Part shown: one piece after another, positions 18,693 to 29,042 of the stretch | Numbering within the stretch: the stretch's first letter is position 1 | Layout of the letters: each line of letters begins with the position of its first letter | Assembly: GCF_030811595.1 (NCBI RefSeq) | Contig: NZ_JAUSRB010000002.1 | Span: 1-64,000 of the forward strand | From: Streptosporangium brasiliense | Lineage (GTDB): Bacteria > Actinomycetota > Actinomycetes > Streptosporangiales > Streptosporangiaceae | DNA: 64,000 nucleotides | Direction of reading: 5' to 3' | The notes under the pieces: generated by a model | Told to the model about the DNA's origin: nothing | What the model saw: the letters and a program-made list of their open reading frames with translations, nothing else | Database searches by the model: none | Made by a program: the position numbers and the translations under genes

Positions 18693-19970
18693 TCAGTCCA
18701 TCGGGACCAGCGGGGCGGGATAGCCCCTGATCCTCGTAGGCATCCGCCACGGCTCGTAGATCAGCTTCGTCGGCACGCCGTCCAGCTCGGGCAGGTAACG
18801 CCGGATGTATTCGCCCTCCGGGTCGAACCGCCTGGCCTGCCGTACGGGATTGACCACCCGGTTGGGCCGGGTGTCGTTGCCGGTCCCGGCCACCCACTGC
18901 CAGTTGCCGTAGTTGTTGGGCACCTCACCGTCGAGCAGCAGGTCGAAGAAGTGCCCGGCTCCCACCCGCCAGTCCACCCGCAGCCGTCTGACCAGGAACG
19001 ACGCGGTCACCATGCGGGCCCGGTTGTGCATCCACCCCTCGGCGAGCAGCTGCCGCATGCCCGCGTCGACGATCGGCACCCCCGTCCTGCCCTCCTTCCA
19101 CGCCTGCGCCGCGTCCTCGTCGTCGTGCCACCGCTGCCCCCGCGACCGGTAGTCGTCGCGGTTGATCCGCGGGAAGGCCCGTGTCACCTGGTGGAAGAAG
19201 TCGCGCCAGCACAGCTGCCTGACGAAGTCGTCGCCGTTGACCGCCAGCGACTCCAGCTCCAGCGGCGACAGGCAGCCGGCGCGCAGGTAGGGGCTGAGCC
19301 TGGAGGTGCGGTTCCCGGCGAGGTCGTCGTGGCCGGCGGCGTAGTCCTCCACGCAGTACTTCAGCCACTGCCTCATCCGCGTGCGCGCCACCGTCTCACC
19401 CCCCGGGAACAGTCCGTTCGGCCCGTGCCCGGCGACCGGCAGCGGACCGCCCTCCAGCCCCTCGGGGACGGGCACCTTGTCGGGGGGCTTCAGCACCTCC
19501 CGGCGCCGCTGCCCGCTCCAGACCCGCCAGTAGGGCGTGAAGACCCGGTAGTGGTCGCCGCCGCCGGAGGGCCTGAGCTCGTCCGGCGGCACGACCGTCA
19601 CACCGGGGAAGGTGCGCAGGCCCATCCGGTGCCGCCGGCACTCCTCGGCGAGCCGCCGCTCCCTGCGCTGCGCGAGCGCGCCGACGTCCGCGCTGACGTA
19701 GACCGCCTGGGCCGGGAGCTCGCACGCGAGCCGGACCGTCTCCACCACCGGATCGCCCTGGCGGACCACGAGGTCGCCGCCCCGGTCGCGGAGCGATCCG
19801 CGCAGGTCGGCGAGGCACTCGGCGAGGAAGGACGCCCGGTGGCCGGCGGGCATGCGGGAGTCGGCCACGAACAGGGGCACCACGCGGCAGGCGTCCGCGC
19901 ACGCGGCGGCCAGCGCCGGGTGGTCGTGCACCCGGAGGTCGCGGTTGAACAGCACAATGACGGTATCCAT
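18693..19970 (-). CDS. phrB: Deoxyribodipyrimidine photolyase
   Basis: A 425-residue class I CPD photolyase that uses FAD and blue light to repair cyclobutane pyrimidine dimers. The antenna-binding Rossmann domain begins VIVLFNRDLRVHDHPAL. The FAD/DNA domain shows TSRLSPYLRAGCLSP, CWRDFFHQV, GVPIVDAGMRQLLAEGWMHN, RMVTASFLV and NNYGNWQWVAGTGNDTRP; the trailing Trp/Asn motifs are typical of active photolyases. ATG 19970 overlaps a CATCA-CC-TGATG palindrome and has only a weak AGGTG before it. It diverges from a B12-binding MerR regulator and thus belongs to a light-response cluster. Confidence 0.93.
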   Translation of the reverse strand: MDTVIVLFNRDLRVHDHPALAAACADACRVVPLFVADSRMPAGHRASFLAECLADLRGSLRDRGGDLVVRQGDPVVETVRLACELPAQAVYVSADVGALAQRRERRLAEECRRHRMGLRTFPGVTVVPPDELRPSGGGDHYRVFTPYWRVWSGQRRREVLKPPDKVPVPEGLEGGPLPVAGHGPNGLFPGGETVARTRMRQWLKYCVEDYAAGHDDLAGNRTSRLSPYLRAGCLSPLELESLAVNGDDFVRQLCWRDFFHQVTRAFPRINRDDYRSRGQRWHDDEDAAQAWKEGRTGVPIVDAGMRQLLAEGWMHNRARMVTASFLVRRLRVDWRVGAGHFFDLLLDGEVPNNYGNWQWVAGTGNDTRPNRVVNPVRQARRFDPEGEYIRRYLPELDGVPTKLIYEPWRMPTRIRGYPAPLVPMD

Positions 19971-19979
19971 CACCTGATG
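19968..19979. promoter_or_regulatory. Small palindrome at the photolyase start codon
   Basis: CATCA-CC-TGATG overlaps the photolyase ATG, in the gap shared with the divergent regulator. It may be an operator, but a 12-bp match is weak evidence alone. Confidence 0.3.
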
Positions 19980-20107
19980 CTTCGCGGCCGCCCCACCGGC
20001 GGTTGCATCCGCCGGCCTCCGCCGGCCGAAAGGACGTTCAGGGGGATGAAGCACCCGCGCCGCCTGGCAGGCTGGTGACGCGACCGTGGGCATGGGGTGA
20101 GACGGGC

Positions 20108-21181
20108 ATGGACGAGCAGGGTCAGGAGACCGCCGAGGAGGGGCCGGGCTACGGCATAGGGGCCGTGGCCCGGCGGCTCGGGGTGCCCGCTCCCACACTG
20201 CGCACCTGGAACCTGCGCTACGGGATCGGCCCGAGCCACCGCAGCCCGGGCGGCCACCGCCGCTACGACGCCGGTGACCTGCTGCGCCTTGAGGAGATGA
20301 ACCGGCTGATCAGGGCCGGGGTCCCGGCCGCCGACGCGGCGCGGATGGTGCTGCGGACCGCGGCCGCCCCGGCGGGGGCCGAACCCCGAGGCGAGCCGAC
20401 GTCCGCCGTGCCCGGCGGCTCGCCCCGGCCCACGCCCCCGGAGACCGCCCCCGCCTCTCCCCCCGAGCAACCCTCGGAGACCGGACCGACGTCCGCCGGA
20501 GGGCGGCCTCCGTCCGCCGCGGCGGGCGTCACCCGCCCGCGGCTCCCGGACACCGCGCCATGGGTACGGCCGGCGATACCGACCGCGACGATGCTGGCGC
20601 GGGCGGCGACCGCCCTGGACAGCCGGACCGTGTCCGGCTGGATCGGCGCGGCGCTGGACAGGCACGGGATCATGTGGACCTGGGAGAACCTGGTGCTCCC
20701 GGTCTTCGGGACGATCTGCAGGCGCCAGGCGGAGACCGGCGCGAGCGTCGAGATCGAGCACCTGTTCACCGACCGGCTGCTGGCCGCGCTGATCCCGCTC
20801 GTCGAACGCCCGAGCCATCCGGTCAACGGGCGGCCGGTGCTGCTGGCCTGCGCCGAGGACGAGCAGCACAGCCTGCCGATCTACGCCCTGGCCGCCGTGC
20901 TGACCACCGACCACCACGTGGAGACGCGGGTGCTCGGGGCGCGGACCCCCTACCCGGCGCTGGCCGACGCGATGCGCCGCCTCGGCCCGGCGGCGGTCTT
21001 CGTCTGGTCCCAGTTGCGCGAGACCGGTGACCCGGCGCCGCTGGCCTCGCTCCCCCTGCTCCGCCCTGCGAGCCGCGTCATCGTCGGCGGTCCCGGCTGG
21101 GGGGACGGGCTCCCGCCGTCGATCCCGCACGTCACCTCCTTCCGCGAGGCCCTCACCCGGATCAGCGCCGCGCTGCACTGA
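20108..21181 (+). CDS. MerR-type regulator with cobalamin-binding domain (CarH/LitR-like)
   Basis: A 357-residue protein. The N-terminal MerR helix-turn-helix (YGIGAVARRLGVPAPTLRTWNLRYGI, HRRYDAGDLLRLEEM) is joined by a Pro-rich ~65-residue linker to a helical bundle plus B12-binding fold. Residues known from CarH photoreceptors appear conserved: a Trp in MWTWENLVLPVFG, the Glu-His pair in EIEHLFTDRLLAAL, and a His in CAEDEQHSLPIYALAAVL at the place of the lower cobalamin ligand. CarH/LitR proteins bind adenosylcobalamin, repress in the dark and release DNA in light. The neighbours (photolyase, ECF sigma factor, YbgA-like protein) fit such a regulon. ATG 20108 is chosen for a GGGGTGAG purine stretch upstream; GTG 20075 is also possible. 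Confidence 0.85.
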   Translation: MDEQGQETAEEGPGYGIGAVARRLGVPAPTLRTWNLRYGIGPSHRSPGGHRRYDAGDLLRLEEMNRLIRAGVPAADAARMVLRTAAAPAGAEPRGEPTSAVPGGSPRPTPPETAPASPPEQPSETGPTSAGGRPPSAAAGVTRPRLPDTAPWVRPAIPTATMLARAATALDSRTVSGWIGAALDRHGIMWTWENLVLPVFGTICRRQAETGASVEIEHLFTDRLLAALIPLVERPSHPVNGRPVLLACAEDEQHSLPIYALAAVLTTDHHVETRVLGARTPYPALADAMRRLGPAAVFVWSQLRETGDPAPLASLPLLRPASRVIVGGPGWGDGLPPSIPHVTSFREALTRISAALH

Positions 21182-21248
21182 CCATTCCGGCTCCGGAGGC
21201 GCGCCGGTCCGGTCACCCAGGGTTGCGATCACCTCGACGGAGGAGTAT

Positions 21249-21270
21249 GAATAAGTTTTGAATAGGTTTT
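21249..21270. promoter_or_regulatory. Two 11-bp tandem direct repeats upstream of the sigma factor (candidate CarH/LitR operator)
   Basis: GAATAAGTTTT (21249-21259) is followed directly by GAATAGGTTTT (21260-21270), an AT-rich block in a very GC-rich region. On the reverse strand both fit nAnnTnnTCAn at 11-bp spacing, one base from the nAnnTnnACAn repeat described for CarH operators. A -10-like TAGGTT (21263-21268) lies inside the second copy, so bound repressor would block polymerase. Confidence 0.55.
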
Positions 21271-21289
21271 CTCGGCAAGGGTGACCACC

Positions 21290-21814
21290 ATGACAGACGA
21301 CCTGAACGTCCGGCTCGCCCGGGGCGACGATGCGGCGGTGACCGAGTGCTTCCGTACGCATGGCCCCCTCGTCCGTTCCTACCTGCGGCGGTTCGTCCCC
21401 CCGCAGGAGGTCGAAGACCTGCAGCAGGTCGTCTTCGCCGAGGTGTGGCGCTGCCGGCACCGCTTCGACCCGGCACGCAACCTCCCGGCGTGGCTGATCG
21501 GCATCGCGCACAACCGGGCGGTGGACCACCTGAGGGCGCGCACTCCGCAGACGGTGCCGCTGGACGGGGTGGCCGACCCGGCAGGCTCCGACGGCCGGAC
21601 CCACGGGGACGGCCTGGCCGAGCGCGACCAGGTCCAGCGGGCGCTGGCCGAGCTCCCGGCCCCGCAGCGCCAGGCCATCGAGCTGGCCTACTACGGCGAG
21701 CTGACCCAGCGGGAGATCGCCGAGAGGCTGAGCGTCCCGCTGGGCACCGTCAAGGCCCGCACGGCCCGCGGCCTGCGCCGCCTGTCGGGCCTCCTCGCCC
21801 AGGCCGCGGCATGA
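21290..21814 (+). CDS. ECF-type RNA polymerase sigma factor (LitS-like by context)
   Basis: A 174-residue sigma-70 family factor. Region 2 is seen in VRSYLRRFVPPQEVEDLQQVVFAEVWRCR plus FDPARNLPAWLIGIAHNRAVD; region 4 in LPAPQRQAIELAYYGELTQREIAERLSVPLGTVKAR. No anti-sigma gene follows, and control by the upstream B12 regulator is likely, as for LitS under LitR in Streptomyces. ATG 21290 is chosen with GCAAGGGTGA before it; GTG 21281 is in frame and gives three more residues. Its stop overlaps the next start by 4 bp (ATGA). Confidence 0.88.
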   Translation: MTDDLNVRLARGDDAAVTECFRTHGPLVRSYLRRFVPPQEVEDLQQVVFAEVWRCRHRFDPARNLPAWLIGIAHNRAVDHLRARTPQTVPLDGVADPAGSDGRTHGDGLAERDQVQRALAELPAPQRQAIELAYYGELTQREIAERLSVPLGTVKARTARGLRRLSGLLAQAAA

Positions 21815-22764
21815 ACGGCCAGGTCAGACCTCGGGTCGCGGTGTCGAGCTGCCTGGTGGGCGAGCTGGTGCGTTTCAACGGCGGCCACAGCCGCGACAGG
21901 TTCCTCAGCGGGGAGCTGGACCCCTACGTCGACTGGGTGCGCATCTGCCCGGAGGTGGAGATCGGCCTCGGCGCCCCGCGCGAGTCCCTCCGCCTCGAAC
22001 GCTCCCCCCGGGGACCGCGCCTGGTCACCAGGAAGACCGGGGTGGACCTCACCGACCGGATGGCGTCCCTGGCCGCCGGTCGGGCCGGCGCCCTCGACGT
22101 GGACGGCTACGTCTTCAAGTCCAGGAGCCCCAGCTGCGGAGTGCACGGCGTCCCCCTCTACGCGGGTGACACGGCCGTGGACCGCAAGGGCAGGGGCGTG
22201 TTCGCGGCCCGGATCCTCGACGCCCACCCGCTGCTGCCGGTGGAGGACGAGGGGCGGCTGAACGACGCGCTGCTCCGCGAGACCTTCGTGGAGCGGATCT
22301 TCGCCCAGGCCAGGCTCCGCGCGCTGCTGGAGGACGACTGGCGCGCACGCGACCTGGTCGCCTTCCACTCCCGGCACAAGATGCAGCTGCTGGCCCATGA
22401 CCCCGCGGTCTACCGCGAGGCGGGCCGGGTGGTGGCCCGGGCGGGCCTGCGCCCCCGCGAGGAGCTGGCCGCCGACTACGCCCGCGCGTTCGGCACGGCC
22501 TTCGCCAGGAAGGCCGGCATCGGCCGCCACGTCAACGTGCTCCAGCACTGCATGGGCATGGTGAGCGACGCGCTGGACCGGACCCGGCGGGCCGACCTGG
22601 CGGAGGTCATCGCCTCCTACCAGGCCGGCCAGGTGGCGCTCAGCGTGCCGGCCACCCTGATCCGCCATCACGCGCGCGGCGCGGCCGCGGCGTATCTCCG
22701 GGACCAGACATACTTCTCGCCGTACCCGCAGGAGCTGCGCCTGCGCAACCACGTCCCCGCCTGA
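21811..22764 (+). CDS. YbgA-like DUF523-DUF1722 protein
   Basis: A 317-residue fusion. The DUF523 half starts RVAVSSCLVGELVRFNGGH and contains ICPEVEIGLGAPRESLRLE and VFKSRSPSCGVHG, with Cys residues placed as in this family. The DUF1722 half has LVAFHSRHKMQLLAHDPAVY and VNVLQHCMGMVSDAL and ends TYFSPYPQELRLRNH. E. coli YbgA (DUF1722) is encoded beside photolyase phrB, and DUF523-DUF1722 proteins recur in light-responsive clusters, but the biochemical role is not known to me. Translation is coupled to the sigma gene through the ATGA overlap, supporting a joint light response. Confidence 0.85.
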   Translation: MNGQVRPRVAVSSCLVGELVRFNGGHSRDRFLSGELDPYVDWVRICPEVEIGLGAPRESLRLERSPRGPRLVTRKTGVDLTDRMASLAAGRAGALDVDGYVFKSRSPSCGVHGVPLYAGDTAVDRKGRGVFAARILDAHPLLPVEDEGRLNDALLRETFVERIFAQARLRALLEDDWRARDLVAFHSRHKMQLLAHDPAVYREAGRVVARAGLRPREELAADYARAFGTAFARKAGIGRHVNVLQHCMGMVSDALDRTRRADLAEVIASYQAGQVALSVPATLIRHHARGAAAAYLRDQTYFSPYPQELRLRNHVPA

Positions 22765-22840
22765 GCCGCCGGTCCCGCCGCCGCGTCCACCGCTCCCCGC
22801 CGCCGGAGGACCGCGGGCCCGCCCGGCCGGTCAGGGCTGA

Positions 22841-24550
22841 TCAGGTCCCGGCGAGGCGGAGCACCGCCAGGGAGCGGGCGGGGAGGGTGAGGCCGGAGTC
22901 CAGGTGGACGCCGGGGTCGGAGACCAGCACGGCCCTGGCCGGGGCCGTGAGGTCGAGCGAGACCGGCGCGGCGCCGAAGTTGACGGCCACCCGGAACGCT
23001 CCCCGGTGGACGACCAGCCAGCCCTCGCCGTGCTCGACCCGGACCCGGTCGAGCCTCGGGTCCGACAGGTCCGGATGCGCGCGGCGCAGCGCGATCAGGG
23101 CCCGGTACCAGTCGAGATGGGCCCGGTGGGCGTCGTCGTCGAGCTCGCTCCAGTCGAGCTTGGAGCGCAGGAACGTCAGCTCCTCCCCCGGGTCCGGCGC
23201 CTTGTCGGCCCAGTCGTCGTAGCCGAAGCCGATGAACTCCCGCCGCCGCCGGTCGGCCTCGCCCTCGCGGAGCTGCGGCTCGACGTGGTCGGTGAAGAAC
23301 AGGAACGGCGTGCGCGCCCCCCACTCCTCGCCCATGAACAGCATGGGGGTGAACGGCGAGGTTAGCAGCAGCCCGGCGGCCAGCCGCAGCGCCTCCGGCG
23401 CCATCCGGTCGCCCTCGGCGCGGTTGCCGATCTGGTCGTGGTTCTGCGCGGAGCAGACGAAGCGGTAGCCGGGAACGTGCCGGGCCGGCCGGCCGTGCGA
23501 ACGTCCCCGGAAGGACGAGTAGGTGCCGTCGTGGTAGTAGGCCGAGGTGAGCACCTTGGGCAGCGCGCCGGCGAAGTCGTCGTAGTAGCCGTGCCGCTCC
23601 CCGGTCACCGCCACGTGCAGGGCGTGGTGGAGGTCGTCGTTCCAGGCGGCCGCCAGGCCGTACCCACCGGCCTCGCGCGGGGTCATCAGGCGCGGGTCGT
23701 TGAGGTCGGACTCGGCGATGAGCGTCAGCGGCCTGCCCACCGCCGCCGACAGCGCCTCCACCTCGGCCGCCATCTCCTCCAGCAGGTGCACGGCCCGCTT
23801 GTCGTGCAGCGCGTGCACGGCGTCCAGCCGCAGACCGTCGAGGTGGTAGTCGCGCAGCCACTGCAGCGCGTTGCCGATGAAGTAGCGGCGCACCTCGTCG
23901 GAGCCGGGACCGTCCAGGTTGACCGCCTGCCCCCAGAAGGAGGAGGCGCTGGAGTGGAAGTAGGGGCCGAACGGGGCCAGGAAGTTGCCGGACGGGCCGA
24001 GGTGGTTGTGGACGACGTCGAGGATCACGCCGAGGCCCTGCCGGTGGCAGGCGTCCACGAACCGCTTGAACCCGTCGGGGCCGCCGTAGTTGTCGGTGAC
24101 GGCCCACAGGTCCACCCCGTCGTAGCCCCAGTTGCGGCCGCCCGGCACCGGCGGCACCGGCATGACCTCGACGAAGTCGACGCCGAGCGCGACGAGGTGC
24201 TCCAGCTTCCCGATCGCCGCCTCGAAGGTCCCCTCCGGGGTGAAGGTGCCGATGTGCAGCTCGTAGATCACCGACCCCGGCAGGCCGCGACCGCGCCACA
24301 GGTCGTCGCTCCACACGAACCGGTCGTGGTCGTAGACCCGGCTCGGCCCGAAGATCCCCTCGGGCTGCCAGCGGGTCCGGGGATCCGGCAGCGGCTCGCC
24401 GCCGTCCAGCCGGAACCGGTAGTCGGTGCCGTGCCCGGCTCCGGGCACCTCCGCCGACCACCAGCCGCCCGCCCCGGCGGACATCGGGTGGCGGACCCCG
24501 TCGATCTCCACATCGACCGCCGTCGCCTGCGGCGCCCAGACCTCGAACAT
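22841..24550 (-). CDS. treZ: Malto-oligosyltrehalose trehalohydrolase
   Basis: A 569-residue GH13 enzyme that releases free trehalose from maltooligosyl-trehalose, the second step of the TreY-TreZ pathway. The N-terminal carbohydrate-binding/E-set domain (MFEVWAPQATAVDVEIDGV) precedes a barrel with VILDVVHNHLGPSGN, DGLRLDAVHAL (nucleophile), LIAESDLND (acid/base) and AQNHDQIGN. It is last in a treX-treY-treZ operon, starting 3 bp after the treY stop. It converges with the ybgA-like gene. Confidence 0.96.
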   Translation of the reverse strand: MFEVWAPQATAVDVEIDGVRHPMSAGAGGWWSAEVPGAGHGTDYRFRLDGGEPLPDPRTRWQPEGIFGPSRVYDHDRFVWSDDLWRGRGLPGSVIYELHIGTFTPEGTFEAAIGKLEHLVALGVDFVEVMPVPPVPGGRNWGYDGVDLWAVTDNYGGPDGFKRFVDACHRQGLGVILDVVHNHLGPSGNFLAPFGPYFHSSASSFWGQAVNLDGPGSDEVRRYFIGNALQWLRDYHLDGLRLDAVHALHDKRAVHLLEEMAAEVEALSAAVGRPLTLIAESDLNDPRLMTPREAGGYGLAAAWNDDLHHALHVAVTGERHGYYDDFAGALPKVLTSAYYHDGTYSSFRGRSHGRPARHVPGYRFVCSAQNHDQIGNRAEGDRMAPEALRLAAGLLLTSPFTPMLFMGEEWGARTPFLFFTDHVEPQLREGEADRRRREFIGFGYDDWADKAPDPGEELTFLRSKLDWSELDDDAHRAHLDWYRALIALRRAHPDLSDPRLDRVRVEHGEGWLVVHRGAFRVAVNFGAAPVSLDLTAPARAVLVSDPGVHLDSGLTLPARSLAVLRLAGT

Positions 24551-24553
24551 GGG

Positions 24554-26729
24554 CTACTCCCTCTCCAGAAGCGCGACCGGGTGGGCCGACAGCAGGTGGG
24601 CCAGCGGGATCCTGCCGGTGTGCTCGGCGCCGGTCAGCAGGTCGCGCCAGGCGCCGGGCGGCAGCGTGACCGTCTCGCTCCCCCAGCCGCCGCGCCGGGC
24701 CAGCCCGGCCGGCAGCCGGGTGACCACCGTCACGGCCTGCTCCCCGCGCGCGAAGGCGACCGCGTGCTCGCCGGCCTCCAGCGGGACGTACGGCGCGGCC
24801 GGGTCCAGCCGCCGCCGCAGGTTCAGGGCCTGGGTGGTGACCAGCAGCTTGGCCTCGTCCCACGGTGTGCCGGCCTGCCCGGCGAGCATCCGGCGGCGCA
24901 GCGCGAAGTCGACCGGGCGCCGGTTGTCCGGGTCGACCAGGGAGAAGTCGGTGATCTCATTGCCCCAGTAGAGGTCGGGCACGCCCGGGAGCATGAGCTG
25001 CAGGAGCTTCTGGCTCAGCGAGTTGGACCGGGCGTAGGGCTCGATCCTGGCCGCGAACTCCGCGACGGAGGCGCCGCACCCGTCGATCGCCCGGGTGACG
25101 AAGTCGCGGATGCCCGCCTCGTAGGCGGGGTCGGGGGCGGCCCAGGAGATCGAGGTCTTGGCCTCGCGGGCCGCCTTGAACAGGTAGTCGAAGAACCTGT
25201 CGGGACCGATGGGCCAGGCCGCCATCAGGTTCTGCCAGGCCAGATAGTCCAGCACCGGGTCGAAGGAGACCTTCGAGGACCACTCCCCGACGGCCGCCGC
25301 CCACTCCTCCGGCAGCTCCGACAGCACCGCCAGCCGGGCGCGCACGTCCTCGGAGCGTTTGGTGTCGTGCGTGGACAGCGTCGTCATCGAGGTCGGCGAC
25401 ATCTCCCGGGCGAAGGCGTGGAAGCCCTCCACGGCCCCGTCGAAGTGGTCGGGCTCCCCGCCCACCTCGTTCAGGCACGCCAGCGGATACCACCGGTAGA
25501 GCGCGGTGTCCTCCACCCCCTTGGCCATCACCGGCCCGCAGGTCTGCTGGAAGCGGGTGACCGCCTCGGCCGGGCCGCGCAGCACCCTGTCGACGACCTC
25601 CGCGACCGGGGCGCCCTCGGGCAGCCGGGCCGCGGCGGCCCGCCCGGCCGCCTCGACGATCGCGGCCGACTCCGCGGGCACCGGCTCTCCCGGCACCGCG
25701 TAGGCCCGGTAGACCGGCATCGCGGCGAGCAGCTCCACCAGCGTCTCGCGGTCGGAGCCGACGACGGCGTGCAGCCGGTCGACCTCGGCGGCGAAGAACA
25801 GGTCGAGGACCTCCCGCTTGGACTGCCCGACCACCGTGGCGTAGTCGTGCGGCATGCCGGTGTGCTTGACGAACAGCTCCAGCAGCGGCCCGGCGCCGGC
25901 GGGGTCCACGAACAGTCTGGTGATCCGGTTGAGCACGTCGTAGCCGGTGGTGCCGTCGCAGTCCCAGTCGGCGGGCAGCCGCTCGGAGCCGACCAGGATC
26001 TTCTCCGCCACGGTCCACACACCCGAGGCCGCGCGGAGCCGCGCCAGGTAGCCGCGCGGCTCGGCCAGCCCGTCGGGGTGGTCCACCCGTAGGCCGTCGA
26101 CGACTCCCTCCGCCACCAGCTCCAGGATCAGCCGGTGGGTGGCGTCGAAGACCTCCGGGTCCTCCACCCGGAGCCCGATCAGCGAGGACACGTCGAAGAA
26201 GCGCCGGTAGCCGGGCCCTCGCCGCCAGTCGACCAGCCGGTAGTGGGTGTCGGGCAGGGGGAACTCGTGGTCGTGGTAGCGCAGCACGCCGCCGTCGGCC
26301 ACCGGCTCGGTGTCGTCGCCGAGCACCGGCATGTTCACCTTGCCGCCGACCCACTCGATGTCGAACCACGGCGCGTACGGCGAGGCCTGGCCGTCCTTGA
26401 GCACCGACCACAGCGGCGCGTTGCCCGACTCGGGCACCGGGACCGTCATGTGGTTGGGCACGATGTCGACGACGATCCCCAGCCCGTGCTCGGCCAGCGC
26501 CGCCGACAGCGCCCGCAGGCCCTCGATCCCGCCGAACTCCGCCCGGATCCGGGAGTGGTCGGTCACGTCGTAGCCGTGCCGCGACTCCGGCACCGCCTGC
26601 AGGATCGGCGACAGGTAGACGTGGCTGACCCCCAGCTCCCGCAGGTAGGGGGCGAGCGCGGCGACCTCGGCGAAGCCGAAGTCGGGGGTCAGCTGGATCC
26701 GGTAGGTCGAGATGGGTCCGGTCAGTCGC

Positions 26730-26737
<8 letters not shown>
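24554..26737 (-). CDS. treY: Maltooligosyl trehalose synthase
   Basis: A 727-residue GH13 enzyme that converts the reducing-end alpha-1,4 bond of maltodextrins into the alpha-1,1 bond of trehalose. It starts ISTYRIQLTPDFGFAEVAAL, typical of TreY, and shows VVDIVPNHM, DGLRVDHPDGLA (nucleophile), KILVGSERLP (acid/base) and STHDTKRSEDV. Length fits the family. It overlaps the treX stop by 8 bp. Confidence 0.97.
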
Positions 26738-28835
<2,098 letters not shown>

Positions 28836-29042
28836 TACACCGCCCTTCAGCGGTGAGAAGACATGCCCAATGCTGCCCTAGCCATGCGTGCTTTCCCACC
28901 CTCAACACGGCGAGCTCCGTCCCCGTTCTCCTTAGGGAAGGTCAAGGATCCTCCGGCCGGCCCATGAAAGGTTCAGGACGTGCGTGACCGGCTCCCAGGG
29001 CGGGCTCACCGGGCGTGTCCGGTGCGGGGCCGCACCCCGGGC

